Shown here: positions 17,264-25,555 of the stretch, in pieces | How the letters are laid out: the number at the start of each line of letters is the position of its first letter | How positions within the stretch are numbered: position 1 is the first letter of the stretch | Source of the DNA: an uncultured Bacteroides sp. | GTDB taxonomy: Bacteria; Bacteroidota; Bacteroidia; Bacteroidales; Bacteroidaceae | NCBI GenBank assembly: GCA_949296415.1 | Contig: CASFQC010000019.1 | Location: forward strand, 1 to 36,701 | DNA length: 36,701 nt | Direction of reading: 5' to 3' | Notes under the pieces: generated by a model | Told to the model about the DNA's origin: nothing | Seen by the model: the letters and a program-made list of their open reading frames with translations, nothing else | Databases searched by the model: none | Program-made: the position numbers and the translations under genes

Positions 17264-20251
17264 ATGCAAAACAAAGGATTTGTAAGGGTTTTTGCAGTAC
17301 TGCTCACGCTGGTATGCTTGTTCTACCTGTCCTTTTCTTTTGTGACTCGCCATTATACGAATAAGGCTAAAGAGTACGCAAAAGGAGACGAGATAGCCGA
17401 ACAGGCCTACTTAGACTCGATGGCAAACGAGAAAGTGTACTTCGGCAACTGGACCCTGAAAGATTGTCGAGAGATGGAAATCAGTTTAGGTTTGGACTTG
17501 AAGGGCGGCATGAACGTCATCCTTGAGGTATCTGTGCCCGACGTTATCAGGACATTGGCCGACCACAAGTCTGACGAAGCCTTCAACCAAGCCTTGAACA
17601 ACGCTGCCAAACAAGCAGTTACCAGTCAGGATGATGTACTCTCACTTTTCGTAAAAGAGTATCACACGCTGGCTCCGGGCAAACCGTTGGCCGCCATATT
17701 CGCCACCCAGCAACTGAAAGACAGAGTGACCCAAAACTCTTCCGACAGCGATGTGGAGAAAGTGTTGCGCGAAGATATCGAAGCTGCCGTAAAGAACTCC
17801 TACAATGTGCTGAGCACACGTATAGACCGCTTCGGCGTAGTCCAGCCCAACATCCAAACTCTGGAAGACAAGATGGGCCGCATCATGGTAGAGCTGCCAG
17901 GCATAAAAGAACCGGAACGTGTGAGAAAATTACTCCAAGGTTCGGCCAATCTGGAATTCTGGGAGACCTATGACTCACGTGAGATTTTAGCCGCCCTGCA
18001 GGCCGCCGACGCCAAGATACGCACCGTACTGCAACGTGAAGCACCCGCTGACACCACAACTGCAAAGGAGCCTGTCGCTCCCGTAACCAGCGCCACAGAC
18101 AGTCTGAAAGCCGCCCTGACCGGTGAGACTACCGACCAGAACGCTGCCGAACTGGAACGCTACAAGAAAGACCATCCGCTGATGGCCGTACTGTCCCTTA
18201 ATCCCAACGGAGGCCCCATTGCCGGATATGCCCATTACAGAGACACGGCCACTGTAAACAAATACCTGGCCATGCCGGAAGTAGCAGCCGAAATGCCGCG
18301 CGACTTGCGTTTGAAATGGGGCGTGGCTCCCGCTTCATTCGACAAGAAAAAGCAGACATTCGAACTTTACGCCATCAAGTCCACCGAACGCGACGGGCGC
18401 GCACCGCTGGAAGGCGACGTAATCGTTGACGCACGCGACGGATATGACCAATGGGGACATCCCGACGTAAGCATGGAAATGAATACCGACGGAGCACGCC
18501 GCTGGGCACAAATGACCAAGCAGAACATAGGACGCAGCATAGCTATCGTGCTTGACGGGTATGTATATTCGGCTCCTAATGTAAACAGCGAAATTACAGG
18601 AGGAAGCTCGCAAATCACCGGCAACTTTACCTTGGACGAAGCCAAAGACTTGGCCAACGTCCTGAAATCCGGTAAAATGCCAGCCCCCACACATATCGTA
18701 CAAGAAGAGATTGTAGGTCCCTCTTTAGGACAGGAATCCATTGAGGCCGGCGTCATTTCCTGTATTGTAGCTTTCATCCTCTTAATGGTATATGTATGCT
18801 CCATGTACGGCTTCACCGCCGGTATGGTGGCCAACATCGCCCTGTTGCTGAACTTCTTCTTCACCATGGGTATCCTTACCTCCTTCCAGGCAGCCCTCAC
18901 CATGTCGGGCATAGCCGGTATGGTACTGTCACTGGGTATGGCTGTGGATGCCAACGTGCTGATATTCGAGCGCACCAAGGAAGAACTCCGTACAGGCAAG
19001 GGAGTAAGGAAAGCGCTGTCCGACGGATATTCCAACGCCTTCTCCGCAATCTTTGACTCCAATTTCACGTCTATCATCACCGGTATCATCCTGTTCTATT
19101 TCGGTACAGGCCCTGTACGCGGATTTGCCACAACGCTGATTATAGGTATCGCCATATCGTTCTTCACTGCGGTATTTATGACACGTCTCATTTTTGAGCA
19201 CTTTATGGGCAAAGGCAAGTGGCTGAACCTGACTTTCGAGACCCGCCTGTCAAAGAACGCCCTGCGCGACACACGCTACAACTTCATGAAGCACAACAAG
19301 AAGGCACTGGGCGTATCGCTGGCCATCATACTGGTATGCGTAGGATTCCTACTGACACGCGGACTGAGCGAGAGCATTGACTTCACCGGAGGCCGCAACT
19401 ATCAGGTACGTTTCGAAAATCCCACTGAACCCGAACAAGTACGCGAACTGCTGGAAGGGCAGTTTGACGATGCCAACGTGAATGTGATAGCCATAGGCAC
19501 CGACGGCAAGACCGTACGTATAAGCACCAACTACCGCATAAACGAAGAAGGTCCCAATGTGGATTCAGAGATAGAGGCCAAACTGTACGAACAGCTGAAG
19601 CCGCTTCTCACCAAAAACATTTCCCTCCAGACCTTCATAGACCGCGACAACCATACAGGGGGCAGCATCATCAGCTCGCAGAAAGTAGGTCCGAGCATAG
19701 CCGATGAGATTACGGTAGCCGCCATATGGTCGGTTATCCTGGCCGTGATAGCAATCGGCCTGTACATCCTCATCAGGTTCCGCAACATAGCCTATAGTAT
19801 AGGTTCTATCGCCGCACTGACGTTTGATACCCTCATCATCTTGGGCGTGTACTCCATATTCTGGGGCATCCTGCCTTTCTCCATGGAGATAGACCAGACG
19901 TTCATAGGCGCCATACTGACGGCCATAGGTTACTCTATCAACGATAAGGTGGTGATTTTTGACCGCGTCCGCGAATATTTCCGCCTCTATCCGAAGCGCG
20001 ACCTGACCCAACTGTTCAACGACTCGCTGAACTCTACACTGACCCGTACCTTGTACACAGGTTCGTCTGTGCTGATTGTACTGTTCATCATCTTCATTCT
20101 AGGTGGTGAGTCTATCCGCAGTTTCTCGTTCGCCATGATTCTGGGTGTGGTATTCGGCACATTCTCCTCACTCTTCGTAGGTTCGCCTGTAGCTTACCTC
20201 ATATTCAAGAAGACACGCAAGAGCACTGCAGAAGAGAATAAAAAAGCCTGA
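17264..20251 (+). CDS. secDF: Protein translocase subunit SecDF (fused)
   Basis: Proton-driven membrane component of the Sec export machinery that pulls preproteins across from the periplasmic side. The 995-residue protein is a natural SecD-SecF fusion, common in Bacteroidota. The SecD half has an N-terminal membrane segment, the conserved L-G-L-D-L-K-G-G-M box (about residue 75), a large periplasmic region, then a membrane block with V-G-P-S-L-G-Q and the G-M-A-V-D-A-N-V-L-I-F-E-R motif. The SecF half begins near residue 665 and repeats the pattern with the I-D-F-T-G-G box (about 705) and I-N-D-K-V-V-I-F-D-R-V-R-E. About 12 membrane segments are expected. Alone in its unit, with a promoter upstream and a strong hairpin downstream. 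No frameshift at the fusion point. Confidence 0.97.
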   Translation: MQNKGFVRVFAVLLTLVCLFYLSFSFVTRHYTNKAKEYAKGDEIAEQAYLDSMANEKVYFGNWTLKDCREMEISLGLDLKGGMNVILEVSVPDVIRTLADHKSDEAFNQALNNAAKQAVTSQDDVLSLFVKEYHTLAPGKPLAAIFATQQLKDRVTQNSSDSDVEKVLREDIEAAVKNSYNVLSTRIDRFGVVQPNIQTLEDKMGRIMVELPGIKEPERVRKLLQGSANLEFWETYDSREILAALQAADAKIRTVLQREAPADTTTAKEPVAPVTSATDSLKAALTGETTDQNAAELERYKKDHPLMAVLSLNPNGGPIAGYAHYRDTATVNKYLAMPEVAAEMPRDLRLKWGVAPASFDKKKQTFELYAIKSTERDGRAPLEGDVIVDARDGYDQWGHPDVSMEMNTDGARRWAQMTKQNIGRSIAIVLDGYVYSAPNVNSEITGGSSQITGNFTLDEAKDLANVLKSGKMPAPTHIVQEEIVGPSLGQESIEAGVISCIVAFILLMVYVCSMYGFTAGMVANIALLLNFFFTMGILTSFQAALTMSGIAGMVLSLGMAVDANVLIFERTKEELRTGKGVRKALSDGYSNAFSAIFDSNFTSIITGIILFYFGTGPVRGFATTLIIGIAISFFTAVFMTRLIFEHFMGKGKWLNLTFETRLSKNALRDTRYNFMKHNKKALGVSLAIILVCVGFLLTRGLSESIDFTGGRNYQVRFENPTEPEQVRELLEGQFDDANVNVIAIGTDGKTVRISTNYRINEEGPNVDSEIEAKLYEQLKPLLTKNISLQTFIDRDNHTGGSIISSQKVGPSIADEITVAAIWSVILAVIAIGLYILIRFRNIAYSIGSIAALTFDTLIILGVYSIFWGILPFSMEIDQTFIGAILTAIGYSINDKVVIFDRVREYFRLYPKRDLTQLFNDSLNSTLTRTLYTGSSVLIVLFIIFILGGESIRSFSFAMILGVVFGTFSSLFVGSPVAYLIFKKTRKSTAEENKKA

Positions 20252-20282
20252 AATATATAAGCCTTAGAAAAGGTGGGACATA

Positions 20283-20313
20283 AAGCCCCGGAAACCGCCG
20301 GTTTCCGGGGCTT
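20283..20313 (+). terminator. Intrinsic terminator-like hairpin after secDF
   Basis: A perfect 14-bp G/C-rich stem (arms 20283-20296 and 20300-20313) closes a 3-base loop 31 bases after the stop codon. The T tract is poor (TTGTTC), which is common for Bacteroidota terminators. Confidence 0.75.
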
Positions 20314-20588
20314 GTTCGTACAAGACGTTCCAAAGCACGCAGGAAACAGCATAAGATGTCCAATTTCCCTTCTGAAGTTTTTTATTCAGCCTGTTTTAAA
20401 CCTTTTCTTCGCCTCTGCTCTCTTCTTCATCCATCACGCAACCCGTCACACTACTCAGTAAAAGGACAGAAAAAACATTCCTGAAAAAAATATCCCAAAA
20501 ACAGCACTGAGCGAAAATCAAACAGGCTCCTATCACAAAATAGTCATAAGTAAAAGAAACAGCTTGCAAATCTTTCCGATAAAATTCG

Positions 20589-20596
20589 TATTTTTG
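20589..20596 (+). promoter_or_regulatory. Putative promoter of the topoisomerase operon
   Basis: The -7 box TATTTTTG is a full TAnnTTTG match, and a partial -33 box (CTTGC, 20563-20567) lies about 21 bp upstream, making this one of the better promoters in the window. The leader would be about 100 nt. Confidence 0.55.
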
Positions 20597-20704
20597 CCTG
20601 CAATGGAATTCCGGCAGCCATACGGACAGGCTTTATCCTACCGGAATATTCCATGCGCCCCTAACTACAAAGACTAACTACCCTTTATTCTGAACATTTG
20701 CAAT

Positions 20705-23386
20705 ATGAGCGATAATTTCGAGAAAGACGACGAATTGGACAAAAACGGACTGCCTGCCGGAGGACAGGAACACTCTGACTACCGTCCCGCCGACACCAAC
20801 GACGACAACGTCCGCCACCAACTGAGCGGCATGTACCAGAACTGGTTTCTGGACTATGCCTCATACGTCATTCTGGAACGTGCCGTACCCCACATCTCCG
20901 ACGGACTGAAACCTGTACAAAGAAGAATACTCCATACCATGCGCCGCATGGAAGACGGACGATACAACAAAGTGGCCAACGTTGTGGGCGAAGCCATGAA
21001 GTTTCATCCTCACGGCGATGCCTCCATAAAGGATGCTCTGGTACAGCTGGGACAAAAAGACCTGCTCATTGACTGCCAGGGAAACTGGGGAAACATTTTG
21101 ACCGGCGACGATGCCGCAGCCGCACGATACATCGAAGCCCGGCTCACCAAATTTGCCCTTGACGTGGTATTCAACCCCAAAACCACCGAATGGAAACTCT
21201 CTTACGACGGCCGTAACCGCGAACCCGTAACCTTACCCGTAAAATTTCCACTGCTCTTAGCACAAGGTGTGGAAGGCATCGCCGTAGGACTATCCTCGAA
21301 AATCCTGCCACACAACTTCAACGAACTGTGTGACGCAGCCATCAGCTACCTGCACGGAGAAGAATTCAGGCTCTATCCAGACTTCCAGACCGGCGGGTTG
21401 GCCGACGTGTCAAAATACAACGATGGCGAACGTGGAGGAACAGTGCGCGTGCGCTCCAAAATAGAGAAGGTAGACAACAAGACACTGGCCATTCGCGAGA
21501 TTCCATACGGAAAAACCGTGGCCAACGTCTGCGATTCCATTGTAAAGGCCAGTGAAAAAGGGAAAATCAAGATAAAGAAGGTTGAAGACCTCACCTCCGG
21601 AAACGCCGAGATACTGGTACATCTGGCACCCGGCACTTCGTCGGACAAGACCATTGACGCCCTCTATGCGTTCACCGACTGTGAAGTGAACATATCGCCC
21701 AACTGCTGCGTCATTGACGGGCAAAAGCCGCATTTTCTCAACGTTAGCACCGTACTGAGAAAGTCGGTAGACAAGACGCTGGCGCTGCTGAGACAAGAGC
21801 TGGAGATAAGACGGGGCGAGATAGAAGAAAGCCTGCACTTCGCTTCTCTGGAAAAGATCTTCATCGAAGAGCGTATTTACAAAGACCGCGAATTTGAGGA
21901 GGCATCTGACATGGACGCGGCATGCGAACATATAGATGAAAGGCTTACCCCTTACTATCCTACCCTCATACGCGAAGTGACCAAGGACGACATCATGCGC
22001 CTGATGGAGATTAAGATGGCACGCATACTGAAGTTCAACTCCATAAAGGCGGAAGAGGCCATAGCCAGGATGAAGGCCGACATAGCAGAGACTGACCGGC
22101 ATCTGAAAAACATGGTGGAATATACCGTGGAGTGGTACAGAATGCTGAAGGAAAAGTACGGGAAAGACCATCCCCGACGCACGGAACTGCGCAGTTTTGA
22201 CACCATAGACACCGCCAAGGTGGCAGAAGCCAACGAGAAGCTGTACTTCAACCGCGAAGAGGGATTCATTGGAACGAGCCTGAAAAAAGACGAGTTCGTG
22301 GCCAACTGCTCGTCACTGGACGATGTCATCATATTCTATCGGGACGGGCGGTACATCGTCACCGGAGTTACTGAAAAAAAGTTCGTGGGCAAGAACATCA
22401 TATACCTCAACATATTCAAAAAGAACGACAAACGTACCATATACAATGTGGCCTACCGAGACGGCAAAGAAGGCACATGCTATTTCAAACGCTTTGCTGT
22501 AACCAACATCATACGCGACCGCGAGTATGACCTCACCCAAGGCAAGCCAGACTCCCGTGTGATGTACTTCAGCGCAAATCCCAACGGAGAGGCCGAAGTG
22601 ATAAAAGTCACGCTTAAACCTAACCCCAAGGTGCGGAACATCATATTCGAAGAAAACTTCAGCCGCTTGTCCATAAAGGGAAGACACAGCATAGGCAACA
22701 TCCTCACCAGGCTACCCGTACACAAGATAAGCCTGAAACAGCGCGGAGGTTCCACCTTAGGCGGACGCAAAGTGTGGTTCGACCGCGATGTGCTACGACT
22801 GAACTACGACGAACGCGGAGAATATCTGGGAGAATTCCAGACCAACGACCTCATTCTGGTAGTGCTGAACAACGGAGACTTCTACACCACCACATTCGAC
22901 CTCAACAACCACTATGACGCCGACATACGCATCATAGAGAAATTCGACCCGGGAAAAGTATGGACCGCCGTACTTTATGATGCCGACCAGCAGAACCAGC
23001 CCTACATAAAACGGTTCTGCTTTGAGTCCACAAACCGGAAGCTGAACTACATGGGCGAGAACAAGAAGAACCGGCTCTTACTGCTTACGGACGAGTATTA
23101 TCCAAGGCTGGAAGTAGTGTTCGGTGGAGCCGACAGTTTCCGGACGCCCTTAGTGATAAACGCTGACGAATTTACAGTCATCAGAAGCTATAAGGCCAAA
23201 GGGAAACGCCTTACCACATTCGCCATTGACACCATAAACGAGCTGGAACCTGAAAAGCGACCGGAACCCACACCGGATTCCACAGTGGCCGAGGCCGAGG
23301 AAGAGCCCGAAAATCTGGACCCTGACCGGGACAAGACCCCTACAGACATACTGGACGAGCTTACCGGACAGATGAAACTGTTTTAA
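20705..23386 (+). CDS. parC: DNA topoisomerase IV subunit A (type IIA topoisomerase)
   Basis: Breakage-reunion subunit of a type IIA topoisomerase, which decatenates daughter chromosomes together with ParE. The 893-residue protein begins with an acidic, probably disordered tail of about 40 residues. The family core follows: S-D-G-L-K-P-V-Q-R-R-I at 65-75, H-P-H-G-D at 101-105, and the catalytic Tyr142 in A-A-R-Y-I-E-A-R. The C-terminal part has beta-propeller-like repeats and a long acidic end. ParC rather than GyrA is preferred because the R-Y-I-E-A-R-L form and the G-Q-K-D-L-L-I-D segment look like Bacteroidota ParC and no clear GyrA-box is seen; this is a judgement from pattern memory. The residue after H-P-H-G-D is Ala106, where E. 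coli GyrA and ParC have the quinolone-interacting Ser. The next gene starts 14 bp downstream, so co-transcription is likely. Confidence 0.87.
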   Translation: MSDNFEKDDELDKNGLPAGGQEHSDYRPADTNDDNVRHQLSGMYQNWFLDYASYVILERAVPHISDGLKPVQRRILHTMRRMEDGRYNKVANVVGEAMKFHPHGDASIKDALVQLGQKDLLIDCQGNWGNILTGDDAAAARYIEARLTKFALDVVFNPKTTEWKLSYDGRNREPVTLPVKFPLLLAQGVEGIAVGLSSKILPHNFNELCDAAISYLHGEEFRLYPDFQTGGLADVSKYNDGERGGTVRVRSKIEKVDNKTLAIREIPYGKTVANVCDSIVKASEKGKIKIKKVEDLTSGNAEILVHLAPGTSSDKTIDALYAFTDCEVNISPNCCVIDGQKPHFLNVSTVLRKSVDKTLALLRQELEIRRGEIEESLHFASLEKIFIEERIYKDREFEEASDMDAACEHIDERLTPYYPTLIREVTKDDIMRLMEIKMARILKFNSIKAEEAIARMKADIAETDRHLKNMVEYTVEWYRMLKEKYGKDHPRRTELRSFDTIDTAKVAEANEKLYFNREEGFIGTSLKKDEFVANCSSLDDVIIFYRDGRYIVTGVTEKKFVGKNIIYLNIFKKNDKRTIYNVAYRDGKEGTCYFKRFAVTNIIRDREYDLTQGKPDSRVMYFSANPNGEAEVIKVTLKPNPKVRNIIFEENFSRLSIKGRHSIGNILTRLPVHKISLKQRGGSTLGGRKVWFDRDVLRLNYDERGEYLGEFQTNDLILVVLNNGDFYTTTFDLNNHYDADIRIIEKFDPGKVWTAVLYDADQQNQPYIKRFCFESTNRKLNYMGENKKNRLLLLTDEYYPRLEVVFGGADSFRTPLVINADEFTVIRSYKAKGKRLTTFAIDTINELEPEKRPEPTPDSTVAEAEEEPENLDPDRDKTPTDILDELTGQMKLF

Positions 23387-23400
23387 CTCAGAAGAAGACT

Positions 23401-24228
23401 ATGAAGACAAAAGCCATCCTGACGTTGCTCGCCATGACCGCAGCCATGACTGTGCATGCCGGTTCCCCGCCGGAATATCCTCCGGCTGTTCCCCAACCCA
23501 GGCCCATAGAACGTGCCACACTCTACGGGGCAGGACTGGCCAATATGTACGACACCTATCTGTCGCCACAAGAATACCGGGGCGCAGAATTCCGTCTCAT
23601 GCGCGAAAGCACACGCCTCACCCCTTGGGCAGAAGGAAGACTGTGGAGGCAGGTGCGCTTCCAGGGATACGTCAACTACACACACAACCACGCAGACAAC
23701 AACAATGCCATGGGTGCCCTGCTGACCTGGAATTACGGCCTGCACTACAGCTTTGACGTGGCACCGGGACTGAGACTGCTGGCAGGAGGAGTGGCCGACC
23801 TCAACGGAGGCTTCCTGTGGAACCTGCGCAACGGCAATAATCCCGCATCGGCACGGGCCTACATCAACCTGGCAGCATCGGGAGCAGCCGTATGGAGAGT
23901 AAGGCTGAAGAAACGCCTGCTGACCTTCCGCTACCAAATAGACCTGCCATTGGCCGGACTGATGTTCTCCCCGCATTACGGACAGTCGTACTACGAAATA
24001 TTCTCCTTGGGAAACGCCTCAGGGACCGTGCGATTCACCGCGCCACACAACCAGCCATCGTGCAGGCAACTGCTGTCCGCCGACTTTCCCGTAGGCAGAC
24101 TGAGGATGCGCGTGGCCTACCAGTGCGACTTGCAGCAATCCAAGCTGAACGGCATCAGAACGCACGCCTACTCACATGCCTTCATGCTGGGATTTGTCAA
24201 ACGTTTCAGGCTGGAAACACCAAAATGA
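23401..24228 (+). CDS. DUF3316 family exported protein
   Basis: A 275-residue exported protein with a signal peptide (residues 1-20, ending VHA). Alternating short hydrophobic and polar stretches, many Tyr/Asn/Arg pairs and a terminal aromatic-rich strand (ML-G-F-V-K-R-F-R) suggest a beta-rich, possibly outer-membrane-associated protein. It looks like the Bacteroidota family DUF3316, whose function is unknown. It begins only 14 bp after the topoisomerase stop and is followed after 77 bp by a peptidase lipoprotein, so the three may form one operon although their roles have no obvious link. Confidence 0.75.
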   Translation: MKTKAILTLLAMTAAMTVHAGSPPEYPPAVPQPRPIERATLYGAGLANMYDTYLSPQEYRGAEFRLMRESTRLTPWAEGRLWRQVRFQGYVNYTHNHADNNNAMGALLTWNYGLHYSFDVAPGLRLLAGGVADLNGGFLWNLRNGNNPASARAYINLAASGAAVWRVRLKKRLLTFRYQIDLPLAGLMFSPHYGQSYYEIFSLGNASGTVRFTAPHNQPSCRQLLSADFPVGRLRMRVAYQCDLQQSKLNGIRTHAYSHAFMLGFVKRFRLETPK

Positions 24229-24305
24229 GTCTGCCCGGCCAACACATGCGGACCGATACACACCACACACCGTCTTTTACCCTAACCTCTGAAAAAACCA
24301 CCGAA

Positions 24306-25325
24306 ATGAAGATTTTCCAATCACTCCTGCTATCTCTGCTGGCAACGGCCTCACTAACCGGATGCATACGCGAAGAAGAATACGCCAACAGTCCGCAAGG
24401 CAACTTCGAAGCCCTGTGGACACTCATGGACGAACACTACTGCTACTTCACCTACAAAAACGTGGACTGGAATGAAGTGAGACAGCGCTACCAGCCACTC
24501 ATCACCGGCGACATGAGCTACGACGGACTGTTCGAAGTGCTGGGAAACATGCTGGCCGAACTGAAGGACGGACACGTGAACCTTTACAGCGCATCAAACA
24601 CGGCACGCTACTGGGACTGGTATCTGGACTATCCGCGCAACTACGACGAGGCACTGATAGAACAATATCTGGGAAGAGACTACCGCATATCGGGCGGACT
24701 GAAGTACACCATACTGGAAGACAACATAGGCTACATAAGCTACACCTCATTCTCAGACGGCATAGGAGAAGGCAACATTGACGAGGCCCTTTCCTACCTG
24801 GCCGTATGCAACGGACTCATAATAGACGTGCGCAACAACGGAGGCGGAAACCTGACCTACGCCTCGCGCCTGGCCGCACGGTTCACCAACGAAAAAGTGC
24901 TCACCGGATACATCATGCACAAGACCGGCCCCGGACACGACGATTTCTCCGAACCCGAGCCCATCTACCTGGAACCATCGAACAGCATACGCTGGCAGAA
25001 GCCCGTAGCTGTACTGACCAACCGGCATTCCTACAGTGCCACAAACGATTTTGTCAACAGCATGAACTGCATGCCTATGGTCACTCTCATAGGCGACCGC
25101 ACCGGAGGCGGAAGCGGACTGCCCTTCAGTTCCGAACTGCCCAACGGATGGAGCGTACGCTTCTCGGCCAGTCCGCACCTTGACGCGCAGGGCAACCACA
25201 CCGAAGGTGGAATAGACCCGGACGTCAAAGTAGATATGGACAGCGAAGACGAGGCACGCGGTCTGGACACCATCATTGAAACCGCCCGACAAGTGCTGAA
25301 AACGGGCACGCCGAGCGCAGTTTAA
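24306..25325 (+). CDS. S41 family peptidase lipoprotein
   Basis: A 339-residue lipoprotein with a tail-specific/tricorn-core peptidase (S41) domain. The start at 24306 gives a proper lipoprotein signal with S-L-T-G-C (Cys20); longer in-frame starts would bury it. The residues after Cys are I-R-E-E-E, an acidic pattern resembling the Bacteroidetes surface lipoprotein export signal, so it may sit on the outer face. The S41 core is visible: L-I-I-D-V-R-N-N-G-G-G near residue 176, the nucleophile region H-S-Y-S-A-T-N-D with Ser244 as probable catalytic Ser, and G-D-R-T-G-G-G-S-G about 20 residues later. No PDZ domain is evident between the N-terminal helical region and the core. Substrate unknown. 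Confidence 0.87.
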   Translation: MKIFQSLLLSLLATASLTGCIREEEYANSPQGNFEALWTLMDEHYCYFTYKNVDWNEVRQRYQPLITGDMSYDGLFEVLGNMLAELKDGHVNLYSASNTARYWDWYLDYPRNYDEALIEQYLGRDYRISGGLKYTILEDNIGYISYTSFSDGIGEGNIDEALSYLAVCNGLIIDVRNNGGGNLTYASRLAARFTNEKVLTGYIMHKTGPGHDDFSEPEPIYLEPSNSIRWQKPVAVLTNRHSYSATNDFVNSMNCMPMVTLIGDRTGGGSGLPFSSELPNGWSVRFSASPHLDAQGNHTEGGIDPDVKVDMDSEDEARGLDTIIETARQVLKTGTPSAV

Positions 25326-25359
25326 TCACAAAGCACTTGTCCAAATGGAAAAACTTTCA

Positions 25360-25367
25360 TATCTTTG
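25360..25367 (+). promoter_or_regulatory. Putative promoter of tRNA-Leu
   Basis: The -7 box TATCTTTG is a full TAnnTTTG match 23 bases before the mature tRNA, with TTGT at 25337-25340 at -33 spacing. It lies right after the S41 peptidase stop. Confidence 0.6.
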
Positions 25368-25390
25368 CCGCGCTACACATAATGACAGAA

Positions 25391-25472
25391 GCGGATGTGG
25401 CGTAATTGGCAGCCGCGCCAGACTTAGGATCTGGTGCCGTAAGGCGTGTAGGTTCGAGTCCTATCATCCGCA
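25391..25472 (+). tRNA. tRNA-Leu (anticodon UAG)
   Basis: A complete cloverleaf: 7-bp acceptor stem (GCGGATG with CATCCGC) plus discriminator A, a D-arm with the usual GGC, an anticodon stem CCAGA/TCTGG enclosing the loop CTTAGGA with anticodon TAG (reads CUA), a long class II variable arm, and a T-arm containing GTTCGAGTC. The long variable arm and anticodon agree with leucine. The CCA end is not encoded. Confidence 0.97.
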
Positions 25473-25496
25473 CACCATTTGGACAACAGGCATCGG

Positions 25497-25532
25497 AGGC
25501 CGTCTTCCGCTTCAACGGGAGACGGCCTTTTT
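25497..25532 (+). terminator. Intrinsic terminator after tRNA-Leu
   Basis: A perfect 9-bp G/C-rich stem (arms 25497-25505 and 25520-25528), extended by partial pairing in the loop, is followed directly by five T residues. It also lies just beyond the stop of the convergent PL11 gene, but the T run favours the plus strand. Confidence 0.85.
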
Positions 25533-25555
25533 GCTGTAGATAATTGCTCTTGAGT

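Larger units (their letters stand above)
20252..20704. other. Intergenic region between secDF and the topoisomerase gene
   Basis: About 453 bases. A strong hairpin lies at 20283-20313 and the topoisomerase promoter at 20589-20596. A 62-codon frame at 20273-20461 runs through the hairpin and has no protein-like features, so no gene is called. Confidence 0.6.

Noticed and set aside
20273-20461. 62-codon ORF after secDF
   Set aside because: It runs straight through the terminator hairpin and has no protein-like features.
25391-25472. tRNA-Leu as attachment site of an integrated element
   Set aside because: No integrase gene and no repeat of the tRNA 3' end were noticed in the window; the neighbours look like resident genes.
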